Of a stretch of 13,305 nt of DNA, positions 1 through 8,203 are shown in pieces. A model generated the notes under the pieces. It ran no database searches, was not told where the DNA came from, and worked only from the letters and a program-made list of their open reading frames with translations. The stretch comes from CALFUK01 sp964450495. GTDB taxonomy: Bacteria; Bacteroidota; Bacteroidia; Chitinophagales; Saprospiraceae. Where the stretch lies: positions 1 to 13,305 of the forward strand of contig CAYVFU010000117.1 of assembly GCA_964450495.1 (NCBI GenBank). The letters run 5' to 3'. Both the position numbers and the translations under genes were made by a program. Within the stretch, counting starts at the first letter, position 1. Each line of letters begins with the position of its first letter.

Positions 1-1
1 G

Positions 2-90
2 CGGTGAGAGGGGGATTCGAACCCCCGGTACCTGTTTCCAAGCACGCCGGTTTAGCAAACCGGTGGTTTCAGCCACTCACCCACCTCACC
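2..90 (-). tRNA. tRNA-Ser, anticodon GCT
   Basis: Read on the minus strand, this folds as a class II tRNA. The acceptor arm begins GGTGAGG and pairs with TCTCACC, including one G-U pair. The anticodon stem CCGGT/ACCGG encloses the loop TTGCTAA, so the anticodon is GCT and reads AGC/AGU serine codons. A long variable arm (GTGCTTG..CAGGTAC) is typical of serine tRNAs. The T arm GGGGG-TTCGAAT-CCCCC is intact and the discriminator base is G. The next base is C, but the window ends there, so it cannot be seen whether CCA is encoded. Confidence 0.96.
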
Positions 91-131
91 GAAGCGGCAA
101 CTTTTCATCTTTAGAATAGTCGAGCGAGGCG

Positions 132-163
132 CAAAGATAAATCCTGATTTAGTCAATTCCAAC
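132..163 (-). promoter_or_regulatory. Bacteroidota-type promoter for tRNA-Ser
   Basis: On the minus strand the sequence TATCTTTG (132-139) is a full match to the Bacteroidota -7 element TAnnTTTG. Exactly 20 bases upstream is GTTG (160-163), one base off the -33 TTTG element. Transcription would start near position 125, leaving a leader of about 35 bases before the mature tRNA 5' end. Both elements are seen directly; their use is inferred from spacing and position. Confidence 0.6.
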
Positions 164-294
164 AGTTTGACCTTTTATATTCCCTCAAGGCTTTAGATAG
201 TTTAATTACACCTTATCAATTATTATTTTATTTGTTTTGAGTAACTTCTCAAATGCGGTGAGTTATATTTTTGCAATCACCTGTTTAATAGGGA

Positions 295-332
295 TTTGTA
301 GATAGCTTATAAGTATTTGTAAGCATTTTGTA
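295..332 (+). repeat. Three phased TTTGTA direct repeats upstream of the kinase
   Basis: TTTGTA occurs at 295-300, 316-321 and 327-332, with starts 21 and 11 bases apart. These distances are close to two and one turns of the DNA helix, as expected if one protein bound each copy on the same face. In AT-rich DNA such short repeats can also arise by chance, so a regulatory role is only a suggestion. Confidence 0.3.
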
Positions 333-393
333 GTATTGTTATTTGCCTTAATAATGCTACATTTCACATCTTAAACTGTATTTCGCTAGACCC

Positions 394-410
394 CTAAGAA
401 ATTATCTTAG
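394..410. repeat. Perfect 6-base inverted repeat before the kinase start
   Basis: CTAAGA (394-399) and TCTTAG (405-410) are perfect reverse complements around the 5-base loop AATTA. The repeat ends 14 bases before the ATG at 425. It could be an operator half-site pair or a small hairpin near the ribosome binding region. There is no T-run, so it is not a terminator. Confidence 0.35.
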
Positions 411-424
411 TATGAAATGCAAGT

Positions 425-3352
425 ATGATTGATTCGGTATCACATACCAGTAATAAGCAACATATAGATCTGATGATAAGGTTGTTTAGGCTTAACTGCC
501 TATTCGGTGCTATATATATAGCGCTGATTTGCTATTTTATGTCAGATACGCTGAGTCTAGATAGACCTTTGAGATGTATACCTGTTCTTATCTTAACAGG
601 TGTCGTGATTTATTTGTCATTTAGAAAAAATTGGAATGACAACGATCACGCAACAGCCTTCACAATGGCTACCATTTCTTTGGTTATAGTTTCCGTTGCT
701 ATTCCTGAATTGCGATTTGAAGGAATCTTCTTTATTAATATTGCATTGATTGCAATAGCTCTTTCCTTTAATACGGCCAATAATATTTTGTACTTGTGTA
801 TTGCTGCAGTACTCACCGTTCTTTCATTTATTGTAGACTTTATCCAACTTAGGCAGTTGGGTATGCCTAATTCTTTACTTAGCAACTTTTCAATACTTGT
901 CTTTGGTATTTTTGATCTATGTTTTAAAATGTACATTGTCATAAGGACAAATCAAATCAGACTTCAAAATCTGTTACAGAGAAGTATTGTAAATGAGCAA
1001 TATGCTAACTTATTTGGGAATTCATTTGATCCAATATTATTGTATGATTCTAAAAAACGTAGAATTGTTGAAGTTAATAATTCTGTTTCAAAATTATTGG
1101 GTCTTCCCAACCAAGAACTAATTGGTAAAGAATTAATTGATTTTCTCTTAGAAGACAATGATTCAAACTTAGTCTTACTAAATCAATTAGATGCAAAAGT
1201 CGCAGAAAATAATAGCGATAAGCAGGAAATATTTACTTGCAATTGTGTGTTCAAAAACAAAGACAATTCCTTAAGACAGTGCATTGTTCAAGTCGTACCA
1301 ATAGAGAAAAAGGAAGGTTTTTTCTATATAATTTGTGTGGACAGAACAGAGGAAATTGAAGCAAAAGAGCAATTAGAACAAGCAAGCCAAGATTATAGGA
1401 ATATTTTTGATAACAATTTGCTTGGCGTTAACTCATTGGATGGAGAATCTTCAATTATAAAGACCAATCATTCATTTTGTGAGATGCTCGGTTTCACAAA
1501 ACAAGATTTAATAGGTAAGTCAATTATTGATTTTGTTCATGAAGATTCGATCACAGAAATTACGGAGTTGCTTAAACTCCTTAAGAATGGAGAAATTCAA
1601 TCCTTTATCCAAGAAATAAAATTCAGTAGAGCTGACGAGAATGTATTACAAACACTTATTTCTGTCAGAGGTGTTTACCAAGAAAAAATACTTACGCAAA
1701 GTATTTGTACCGTTCAAGATATTTCTCAAAGAAAAGAAATAGAGTATTCCTTGACTCAATCTGAATCTAAGTACCGTGAAATATTTGATAATTCATTAAG
1801 TGGAATTGCTATTGTAAGCCAATGGAGATTCTTGGATGTTAATAAATCTCTTGCTAATATTTTAGAGTTAGACGAATCTGAAATTGTAGGTAAATCACTA
1901 TCAAATTTTTTACATACTGATGATCTGGAACATGCTCTAAATGAAGCTAAATCTCTTTCAAATGGTAAGGTTGCACAGAAGCAGATTATGCTTAAAGCAA
2001 TTGCAGGAGGTAGGCTAAAAAGATTACTTGTCAGCATGACAAAAATTGACGGCCAATTTGATGATAATGAACCTATTGGTATTTTAAATATCATCGATTT
2101 AACAGAATTGCTTGAAATGCAAACTCAGTTGAATGAGCGTCAAGCAATTTATGAGGCCTTGGTAGATAGTTCGTTTACTGGAATTGATGTGTGCGAATAT
2201 GTACATAATGAAGAAACCAAACAAGGAGATGTAAAATTGATTTTCAGAAATAAACTTTTGTCATACTATTTAAGTGACCCAGTCAATAAGAATGAATACA
2301 TAACCTATGAGAGTCTGAGAAAAATTACACCTGATAAATTTTATGAAAGACAATCCGCTTCAGCGACATTCAACCGTCTAGCAAAAGAACTTTTAGAAAC
2401 GAAAAAAATTAATGTTGACTGGAGTTTTAAATGTGAAGATGGCATACATGATTTTAATGTATATGTAAGACTTGTACAGGTAGATGGAAAGTCTTTGATA
2501 ATTAGAAATTTTTTAGACATCACAGAAAAAAGGAAGAAGGATAAAATTATTCTTAATCAATTGTATGACATAAATAAAAAGAAAAATGAATTAGAAAAAT
2601 ACATCGAATCTAATTTGCAGTTGGAGAACTTTGCCTATATCGCATCTCATGATTTAAAAGCACCTTTGCGTACTGTATCTAGTTTTGCTTATTTATTAAA
2701 AAAGACTTCTTATGAGGGTTTAAATGAAAAAGGTCGCAAGTACTTAGATATCATTATTTCAAGTTCATCCAGTATGCAGGTATTGATTCATGACTTACTT
2801 CAGTTTGCTAGAATTAATCAAGATAAATTAACCATTAAAAGGATTGGGCTTAAGAAGTTTTTGGATCACTGTATTGAGAATCTTTATCAAGATATTGCAG
2901 ATTGCAATGGTAAAGTGGAATTTTTAAATATACCTCCTGTCATAATAGCAGATGAGGTGAAGCTTATGCAGATGTTTCAAAATTTAATCCGTAATGGTTT
3001 GAAATTTAGACGAGCTGGAGTTAATCCGATTATCAAAATTAATTGTGAAGAGAATCCAGAAGAATGGATTTTTTCAGTACGGGATAATGGAATTGGAATC
3101 CATGAGGAAAATCGAGAAAGGATATTCGGTATTTTTAATAAACTACACAGTGAAGATGAATTTGAAGGTACTGGTTTAGGACTGACTATTTGTAAAAAAA
3201 TAATAGAAAAACACGGTGGAAAAATTTGGCTAGAATCAACAGTAAACAAAGGAACTACATTCTACTTTTCAATAAATAAGCAAGATGTTCAAAGAGTCGA
3301 TGCTAACCAATTAGCACAAGAGATAGAAGCTATCACAGAGGAGGTTTTTTGA
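425..3352 (+). CDS. Membrane-bound multi-PAS sensor histidine kinase
   Basis: Inner-membrane sensor kinase that would autophosphorylate on His and pass the phosphate to a response regulator. About six hydrophobic segments lie between residues 19 and 174, joined by short loops. Four PAS-type regions follow at about 193-310, 320-440, 446-565 and 570-703. The second and third are clearly related (SQDYRNIFDN and ESKYREIFDN starts); the fourth is divergent. A charged helix (703-735) leads to the HisKA domain, where ASHDLKAPLRTVSSF carries the phospho-acceptor H742. The ATPase domain has an N-box (N853, N857), G1 box DNGIGI (887-892) and G2 box GTGLGL (915-920), all intact. The H-box resembles phytochrome-type kinases. 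There is no fused receiver domain and no regulator gene adjacent, so its partner is elsewhere. M17 is a possible alternative start. The signal sensed cannot be told. Confidence 0.93.
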   Translation: MIDSVSHTSNKQHIDLMIRLFRLNCLFGAIYIALICYFMSDTLSLDRPLRCIPVLILTGVVIYLSFRKNWNDNDHATAFTMATISLVIVSVAIPELRFEGIFFINIALIAIALSFNTANNILYLCIAAVLTVLSFIVDFIQLRQLGMPNSLLSNFSILVFGIFDLCFKMYIVIRTNQIRLQNLLQRSIVNEQYANLFGNSFDPILLYDSKKRRIVEVNNSVSKLLGLPNQELIGKELIDFLLEDNDSNLVLLNQLDAKVAENNSDKQEIFTCNCVFKNKDNSLRQCIVQVVPIEKKEGFFYIICVDRTEEIEAKEQLEQASQDYRNIFDNNLLGVNSLDGESSIIKTNHSFCEMLGFTKQDLIGKSIIDFVHEDSITEITELLKLLKNGEIQSFIQEIKFSRADENVLQTLISVRGVYQEKILTQSICTVQDISQRKEIEYSLTQSESKYREIFDNSLSGIAIVSQWRFLDVNKSLANILELDESEIVGKSLSNFLHTDDLEHALNEAKSLSNGKVAQKQIMLKAIAGGRLKRLLVSMTKIDGQFDDNEPIGILNIIDLTELLEMQTQLNERQAIYEALVDSSFTGIDVCEYVHNEETKQGDVKLIFRNKLLSYYLSDPVNKNEYITYESLRKITPDKFYERQSASATFNRLAKELLETKKINVDWSFKCEDGIHDFNVYVRLVQVDGKSLIIRNFLDITEKRKKDKIILNQLYDINKKKNELEKYIESNLQLENFAYIASHDLKAPLRTVSSFAYLLKKTSYEGLNEKGRKYLDIIISSSSSMQVLIHDLLQFARINQDKLTIKRIGLKKFLDHCIENLYQDIADCNGKVEFLNIPPVIIADEVKLMQMFQNLIRNGLKFRRAGVNPIIKINCEENPEEWIFSVRDNGIGIHEENRERIFGIFNKLHSEDEFEGTGLGLTICKKIIEKHGGKIWLESTVNKGTTFYFSINKQDVQRVDANQLAQEIEAITEEVF

Positions 3353-3552
3353 ATATGTGACTGGCAGTAATTTTGATTTTGTTTATAGTTAGCATAGTAG
3401 TTATTGACTGCTCTTTGAAGCAACATGAGTAGACTGCAATATCACGCCCTTTGATTTACAATTAATATCGACGAGTTGGACAGCATTACTTTAAACAAAT
3501 AAGTATTCAAAAAGAAATAGATCTTTTAGTTTAAAAAATATGGGTATTCTAT

Positions 3553-3591
3553 AAAATAAAAAAGCAGCTTCCCTTTCGGGAAACTGCTTTT
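3553..3591 (-). terminator. Intrinsic terminator with GAAA tetraloop
   Basis: On the minus strand the RNA forms a 14-base-pair stem (3560-3573 with 3578-3591) containing a single G-U pair, closed by a C(GAAA)G tetraloop and followed by a run of six U, then A, then four U. It lies 17 bases past the stop of the OmpA-like gene and ends that transcript. Read from the plus strand the G-U pair becomes a C-A mismatch and the T-tail is short, so it may also stop the convergent kinase transcript, though less well. Confidence 0.88.
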
Positions 3592-3608
3592 AAACTTAAT
3601 TCTCGTTT

Positions 3609-4538
3609 TTAATCTGGAACATTTGACGGGTTCAACAGATCATAAAACTGATCTATTTTTGGCAAGATTATAATTCTTGTTCGTCTGTTTGTTGATTTGC
3701 CTTCAGGTGTATCATTGCTAGCCAACGCATTCCATTCACCTCTACCTGCTGCGATCAACCTGTTAGGATCAATGCCATATTTTGTTTGAAGTGCTCTTAC
3801 CACAGAAGTCGCTCTTTTGACACTCAAATCCCAGTTGTCAATAAAGCATGAACTTCTGATTGGATCATTGTCTGTATACCCTTCAACCATTACTTCTAAG
3901 TCTGGCTTTGATTGTACAATAGTGGCAATTTTACCTAAAACTTCATTCGCTCTAGAAGTCAATGTAGAGCTTCCAGATTGGTACAACATTTTATCAGATA
4001 AATTAATAAAGACAACCGTTTTGTCAACTTTTATTTCAACATCATTGTCTTGTATACCTCCTGCCAAAACACTTTTTAAATTTACAGCTAGAGCCAAATT
4101 AATGGAGTCAGCTTTAGACTTTGCATTTTGCAATAATTGGATGTATTCATCCTTACCCTCGAGTTGAGAGAGTGTTTCTTTAATGTTTTCATTTGCTGAT
4201 TGGGACAATACTGTCAAATCTCCTACTTGTTCTACCTGCTTGTCACGCTGGCCTCTTATATCTTGTATTTGATCTTTCAGGTCATCGATCTGTTCTTGTC
4301 TTAAAGTGAGATTACTTTCTGCACTTCTCAATTGGCCTTGCAATCGTGCTTTTTCTTGATCGCAGGCACTTAGTTTTTCTGAGTAATCACTAATTGTTTT
4401 GCCGTACTTGTCTAAAGTACCATTAGCTGAATCCAATTCGGATTCTAACGATGCAATTTGTTTCTTTAAACTGCCGCAAGATGGTAACATAACGGCTCCT
4501 ATTAAAAACAATAAACAAAATTTAATGTATCTATTCAT
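3609..4538 (-). CDS. OmpA-family lipoprotein with periplasmic coiled coil
   Basis: Predicted outer-membrane lipoprotein that binds peptidoglycan. A signal peptide ends in the lipobox LPSC, giving lipidated C21. Residues about 24-145 are charged and heptad-like (QIASLESELDSANG, LRQEQIDDLKDQIQDIRG), predicting a long coiled coil. The OmpA C-terminal domain covers about 168-295, with the GYTDNDP loop (D223) and LSVKRATSVV helix (R242) at the positions that bind diaminopimelate in characterised OmpA proteins, and the conserved NRRTRI end (284-289). The domain has an extra Cys-containing loop, RSSCFIDNWD, between these motifs. There is no N-terminal beta-barrel, so it is an anchor rather than a porin. 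It is the last gene of the minus-strand group, 91 bases after the preceding stop, and is followed by a strong terminator. Confidence 0.92.
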   Translation of the reverse strand: MNRYIKFCLLFLIGAVMLPSCGSLKKQIASLESELDSANGTLDKYGKTISDYSEKLSACDQEKARLQGQLRSAESNLTLRQEQIDDLKDQIQDIRGQRDKQVEQVGDLTVLSQSANENIKETLSQLEGKDEYIQLLQNAKSKADSINLALAVNLKSVLAGGIQDNDVEIKVDKTVVFINLSDKMLYQSGSSTLTSRANEVLGKIATIVQSKPDLEVMVEGYTDNDPIRSSCFIDNWDLSVKRATSVVRALQTKYGIDPNRLIAAGRGEWNALASNDTPEGKSTNRRTRIIILPKIDQFYDLLNPSNVPD

Positions 4539-4566
4539 TTGATAAAATTTGAAGTCAAGAATTTTA

Positions 4567-4583
4567 TTCTGAGTATGTCAGAA
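4567..4583. repeat. Perfect 6-base inverted repeat in the OmpA-like gene leader
   Basis: TTCTGA and TCAGAA are perfect reverse complements around a 5-base loop, located 28 bases upstream of the OmpA-like start codon in the gap between that gene and its upstream neighbour. There is no T-run on either side, so it is not an intrinsic terminator. It could be an operator, a leader hairpin or a transcript processing site; its role is unknown. Confidence 0.35.
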
Positions 4584-4629
4584 CTTATTATATAGTACAA
4601 GAATATTGCCAAATTAAGGCATTGTGAGC

Positions 4630-5073
4630 CTAATCCAAAATAAGTTCAGCAGATTCGAAAATGTAATTCAAATGATCAAGATCTTCGACATTGAGTTTAA
4701 GCGTTCCTTTAAAAGTTACTCGTTGGTCCATTCGCAAACCGTGGTCTTTGTCAACTAGTAAAACATCGACTACAGATTCAGGTCCTGCACCACCACAGAA
4801 AAAGCATTGAGAATATGGATATTTTGAAAGTATGACAATCTCTTCATCTTCTGCTTCTATTAATAAGACAAATCCTTCCAAACTCACTTCTTGACCTTCA
4901 TATGCCTTGATGTCATCACCGAAAACGGGATAAGGAATATCAAAACCAAATTCTTCATTATACCGGTATTCCATGGTCATATCTGCAAGCATTAACCAGT
5001 CAATTTTTTTTGTTTCATTGAAAGAATCTGCTTGAGTAATAAAGAATAATGCAAGTAAAAATTGAATAAACAT
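4630..5073 (-). CDS. Small exported protein with a CFFCGGAGPES motif, function unknown
   Basis: A 147-residue protein I cannot assign to a characterised family. The first 17 residues form a short signal peptide (hydrophobic MFIQFLLALFFITQADS). The mature part is acidic and appears to be made of beta strands: VSLEGFVLLIE (63-73), EIVILSKYP (78-86) and RVTFKGTLKLN (118-128). The latter two 'strand-Gly-strand' segments, and the absence of long helices, suggest an OB-like barrel. Its most distinctive feature is C90-FF-C93-GGAGPES (to residue 100); the CxxC pair could bind a metal or form a disulfide. It starts 13 bases after the M1 peptidase stop, so the two are almost certainly co-transcribed and could act together in the periplasm. 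The fold and any metal binding are inference. Confidence 0.85.
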   Translation of the reverse strand: MFIQFLLALFFITQADSFNETKKIDWLMLADMTMEYRYNEEFGFDIPYPVFGDDIKAYEGQEVSLEGFVLLIEAEDEEIVILSKYPYSQCFFCGGAGPESVVDVLLVDKDHGLRMDQRVTFKGTLKLNVEDLDHLNYIFESAELILD

Positions 5074-5086
5074 ATCGTAATCTAAT

Positions 5087-7462
5087 TTATGGTTTAATAC
5101 CTTTCTTTTTGTCCTGCTCTCTCTTTTTAGCCATCTGCATCGGGTTTAATTGATCCTTTATTTTATGGCTCTTAAAGACCTTAAACTGAAGAGGAATTGA
5201 TGGAGGACTCACTATATGGTTATCTGTATCTATATCTGCGGTTTCAAAATAGGGATCAACTACAATATTCTCAACTTTCTTATTTTTTACAAAGGATTTG
5301 CTAAAGCCTCCTTCATTTTTTCTCCAAATCTCAACAGGAATTTTTTGTATCTCTGTTGATCCATCTTCATATTGCCATTCAAGAATTATAGGCATAACTA
5401 ATCCTCCTTTATTTGTAAAATGTAACTGATAATAATGTTTGTCAGTGAACTGGGCTTCTTTTTCTTCTTTTGTAAAACGCTCACTAAAATTAATGCGTGT
5501 CGCACGAGCAATACTGTCTTCAGTTTCCCAAGGTCGGTAAGTATTGTAAAAGTCTTTTAGTGTTTCATCTTTGTCAACTAAGAACTCCACACCTTCTTCA
5601 ATATTTTTTCTTCTACTGATGTGGTTATAGGGTTCTTCTAGTTTTCTTTCGAAGGTGCCTTCGCTCTGTTCCGGATCATTCTCCAAATCAGCAACAAAGT
5701 AATCCACACTATCCAAAGAAATATCTACTGCATCAATGCTGTAAAACCATCCTCTCCAAAACCAGTCAAGATCTATACCACTAGCATCTTCCATGGTACG
5801 AAAAAAGTCAGCTGGCGTGGGATGTTTGAATGCCCATCGTTTACCAAATTCCTTAAAGGCATAATCAAATAATTCTCGTCCCATAATTGTTTCCCGCAAA
5901 ATGTTTAGTGCAGCGGCTGGTTTGTCATAGGCATTTGAACCATAATCGATGATGTTTTCTGTGTTTGTCATGATTGGTTCCAACTTATCTTTCGGCGATG
6001 CCATATAATCTGCAATACCCATCGGAGCGACAAACCAGTGATTGTAATTCGAATCAAATTCAGCTTCAGCTATAAACTGCACAAAACTATTTAAGCCCTC
6101 GTCAAACCAGGCCCACTGTCGCTCATCACTATTGATGATCATCGGGTAGTAATTGTGTCCGACTTCATGTATAATTACTGTCAATGCAGCATATTTCGCT
6201 CTTTCTGTATAAGTCCCATCTTTCTCTGCTCTTCCTGGATTAAAACATATCATCGGATATTCCATTCCATTTGCAGCTTCTACAGATATAGCCACTGGGT
6301 ATGGATACGGAATAGAATACCGACTATACACATCCAATGTGTGTTCTGTCGCTTTAGTAGAGTATTTACTGTAAATCGGATAGGCTTCTTTTGCATAATA
6401 ACTCATGCACATGACTCGGTCACCAAGTTCGTTGATGTGAGGCATTGCATCCCAAATAAATTTTCTACTCGCAGTCCATGCAAAGTCTCTGACGTTTTCA
6501 GCTTTGTAATGCCAAGTCTGCGTACGTGTTGAAGGCGTTTTTTGTTCCATTGTCTTTGCCTCATCAAGAGTCACGATCTCTAATGGTTCTTTTGACGTTT
6601 TTGCTGCTTCCCATCGCTGTTTTTGAGTCCTGGTTAGCACGCTATCGTAATTTTGACATTCGCCTGTGGAGCCAACCACAAAATCATCTGGTACAGTCAT
6701 TTTAACATCATAATCTCCGAAGGTTAATGCAAATTCACCTCTGCCTGTAAATTGATTGTTTTGCCAGCCTTGATTGTCAGTATAGGAGCACATTCTAGGA
6801 AACCACTGTACGATGGTATACAGATAATTTCCATCATCTTCAAAGTATTCGTATCCGCCTCTTCCCCAACTTTTTGAATTAATGCGATCTATCAAGTAGT
6901 AATGCCAGTCAATATTGAATGTTACTTTTTCTCCAGATTCCAACGCTTTCGGAAGATCTATTCTCATCATGGTCTTATTTATGGTATAATCTAGAGCTTT
7001 ACCATTCGCGTCGGTAACTGCCTGTATTTTGTGACCATATTTATCCATAGTTTCAAAATAGTTTAACCCTTCCAATTCGTCTTTGCTCATATTGGGTTGA
7101 ATGCTACTTGGTTCCATATAATGTTTATCTGCGTCTGGACTGTGCTCATTTTCATCTAATTGAATCCACAGATAACTTAATGCAGTGGGAGAGTTGTTGT
7201 GATACGTGATTGTTTCCTTACCATCTAATCTATGTTCTTTTGTGTTAAGCGTGCATTCAATTGTATAATCGGCTTGCTGTTGCCAATAATCAGGTCCTTG
7301 ATTGCCATCTATATTTCTATATCTGTTTGGAGAAGGTAACCAAGAATCAATTTGTTCAAATTTATTCCCATGATTAGAACGATTTGGTTGATTCTGTGAA
7401 AACAATAAATTTGATTGACAAGCAAAACAACAAATCAGAATAGAAAAAATTAGACGCATCAT
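5087..7462 (-). CDS. Exported M1-family zinc metallopeptidase
   Basis: Predicted gluzincin aminopeptidase of 791 residues, exported to the periplasm or beyond. A signal peptide (residues 1 to about 23, ending LLFSQ) precedes an N-terminal beta domain (about 60-320). The catalytic domain carries the exopeptidase-type motif GMEYP (399-403, in place of GAMEN) and HEVGH (432-436), with the third zinc ligand E455 in WFDEGLN: exactly the HExxH-18-E spacing of the family. Y512 in NAYDKPAAAL matches the transition-state tyrosine region. A helical and beta tail of about 200 residues follows and ends in a lysine-rich stretch. No type IX sorting domain is seen. A cysteine at residue 15 does not form a good lipobox. 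The gene lies 72 bases after rsmI and 13 before the CFFCGGAGPES gene. The preferred substrate is unknown. Confidence 0.93.
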   Translation of the reverse strand: MMRLIFSILICCFACQSNLLFSQNQPNRSNHGNKFEQIDSWLPSPNRYRNIDGNQGPDYWQQQADYTIECTLNTKEHRLDGKETITYHNNSPTALSYLWIQLDENEHSPDADKHYMEPSSIQPNMSKDELEGLNYFETMDKYGHKIQAVTDANGKALDYTINKTMMRIDLPKALESGEKVTFNIDWHYYLIDRINSKSWGRGGYEYFEDDGNYLYTIVQWFPRMCSYTDNQGWQNNQFTGRGEFALTFGDYDVKMTVPDDFVVGSTGECQNYDSVLTRTQKQRWEAAKTSKEPLEIVTLDEAKTMEQKTPSTRTQTWHYKAENVRDFAWTASRKFIWDAMPHINELGDRVMCMSYYAKEAYPIYSKYSTKATEHTLDVYSRYSIPYPYPVAISVEAANGMEYPMICFNPGRAEKDGTYTERAKYAALTVIIHEVGHNYYPMIINSDERQWAWFDEGLNSFVQFIAEAEFDSNYNHWFVAPMGIADYMASPKDKLEPIMTNTENIIDYGSNAYDKPAAALNILRETIMGRELFDYAFKEFGKRWAFKHPTPADFFRTMEDASGIDLDWFWRGWFYSIDAVDISLDSVDYFVADLENDPEQSEGTFERKLEEPYNHISRRKNIEEGVEFLVDKDETLKDFYNTYRPWETEDSIARATRINFSERFTKEEKEAQFTDKHYYQLHFTNKGGLVMPIILEWQYEDGSTEIQKIPVEIWRKNEGGFSKSFVKNKKVENIVVDPYFETADIDTDNHIVSPPSIPLQFKVFKSHKIKDQLNPMQMAKKREQDKKKGIKP

Positions 7463-7534
7463 TGAAAATAAATTTTTTGTAAAAATATAAAGCTGCGCCT
7501 ATCTTTTCAGATTCTTATCATTTGTTTAACAAGC

Positions 7535-8203
7535 TCAGACCATTTCTCGGAATATAACGACTATTTCGCCTTTAATTGAGGGTTTTGAGGTGTAATGCTC
7601 AATCATATCGTCTACTAATTTGGTTTCAATCTCTTCAAAGACCTTTGTAAGTTCTCTTGCGACGCATACTTTTGTCTCAGGTCCGATGTATGTTTTAATC
7701 TCATTAAGGCATTTCAATAACCGAAATGGCGATTCATACAATATTACCGTCGTGTCTAATTCTTTAAGCATTTTCCATTTTGTTTGTCGTCCTTTTTTGT
7801 GCGGTAAAAATCCAGCAAAATAAAAGGCTTCACAAGGCAAACCAGAAGCTGTCAGAGCAGGAACAAACGCTGTAGGCCCAGGTAAAGGTATGACTGCTAT
7901 TCCGGCCTCTCTAGACTTTTTTACAAGCAAATAGCCTGGATCAGAGATGCCAGGTGATCCAGCATCTGACACCAATGCCATAGTAACCCCTAATGATAAT
8001 TGTTGAATAATATCGTCAGCTTTTTTATGTTCATTGTGTGAATGAAAAGATCTTAAGGATGTCTCAATCTGCAAGTGCTTGAGAAGTTTACCTGTTTGGC
8101 GAGTGTCTTCCGCAAGTATCATATCTACTTCACTCAGAACATCAATAGCTCTCAAAGTAATATCCTTCAAATTACCAATAGGTGTCGGGACTAGATACAG
8201 CAT
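7535..8203 (-). CDS. rsmI: 16S rRNA (cytidine-1402-2'-O)-methyltransferase RsmI
   Basis: S-adenosylmethionine-dependent enzyme that 2'-O-methylates C1402 in the decoding centre of 16S rRNA. Family hallmarks are all present: LYLVPTPIGNLKDIT at the N-terminus, AEDTRQTGKLLKHL, SFHSHNEHKK, LVSDAGSPGISDPG, PLPGPTAFVPAL, FYFAGFLPHKKG and VILYESPFRL. The start chosen is the ATG at 8203, giving 222 residues, because family homology begins at MLYLVPTPIG. The same frame stays open upstream to an ATG at 8344 (47 more residues), which is preceded by an AGGAG sequence 9 bases away; that extension has no resemblance to the family and is probably leader, but cannot be excluded. The protein is shorter than the E. 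coli enzyme at its C-terminus. It heads the minus-strand group and is divergent from the CHU_C gene. Confidence 0.95.
   Translation of the reverse strand: MLYLVPTPIGNLKDITLRAIDVLSEVDMILAEDTRQTGKLLKHLQIETSLRSFHSHNEHKKADDIIQQLSLGVTMALVSDAGSPGISDPGYLLVKKSREAGIAVIPLPGPTAFVPALTASGLPCEAFYFAGFLPHKKGRQTKWKMLKELDTTVILYESPFRLLKCLNEIKTYIGPETKVCVARELTKVFEEIETKLVDDMIEHYTSKPSIKGEIVVIFREMV

Larger units (their letters stand above)
91..424. other. Intergenic region between tRNA-Ser and the histidine kinase gene
   Basis: This 334-base, strongly AT-rich stretch holds no convincing coding sequence. Its left part carries the tRNA promoter. The right part should hold the control region of the kinase gene. It contains a TATTTTTG match to the -7 consensus at 266-273, but without a TTTG at the right distance upstream. 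It also has three TTTGTA copies (295-332) and a 6-base inverted repeat (394-410). No terminator is visible. Confidence 0.6.

Noticed and set aside
3353..3552. Possible response regulator remnant or small gene after the kinase
   Set aside because: All frames are broken by frequent stops and no receiver-domain motif is seen.
6155..6532. 125-codon plus-strand open frame inside the peptidase gene
   Set aside because: It is antisense to the catalytic core, which carries HEVGH and its zinc ligand in the other strand, and its translation resembles no protein family.
7418..7430. Lipobox in the M1 peptidase signal peptide (Cys at residue 15)
   Set aside because: The residues before it (Cys-Phe-Ala) do not fit a lipobox, and a normal signal peptidase I site follows at about residue 23.
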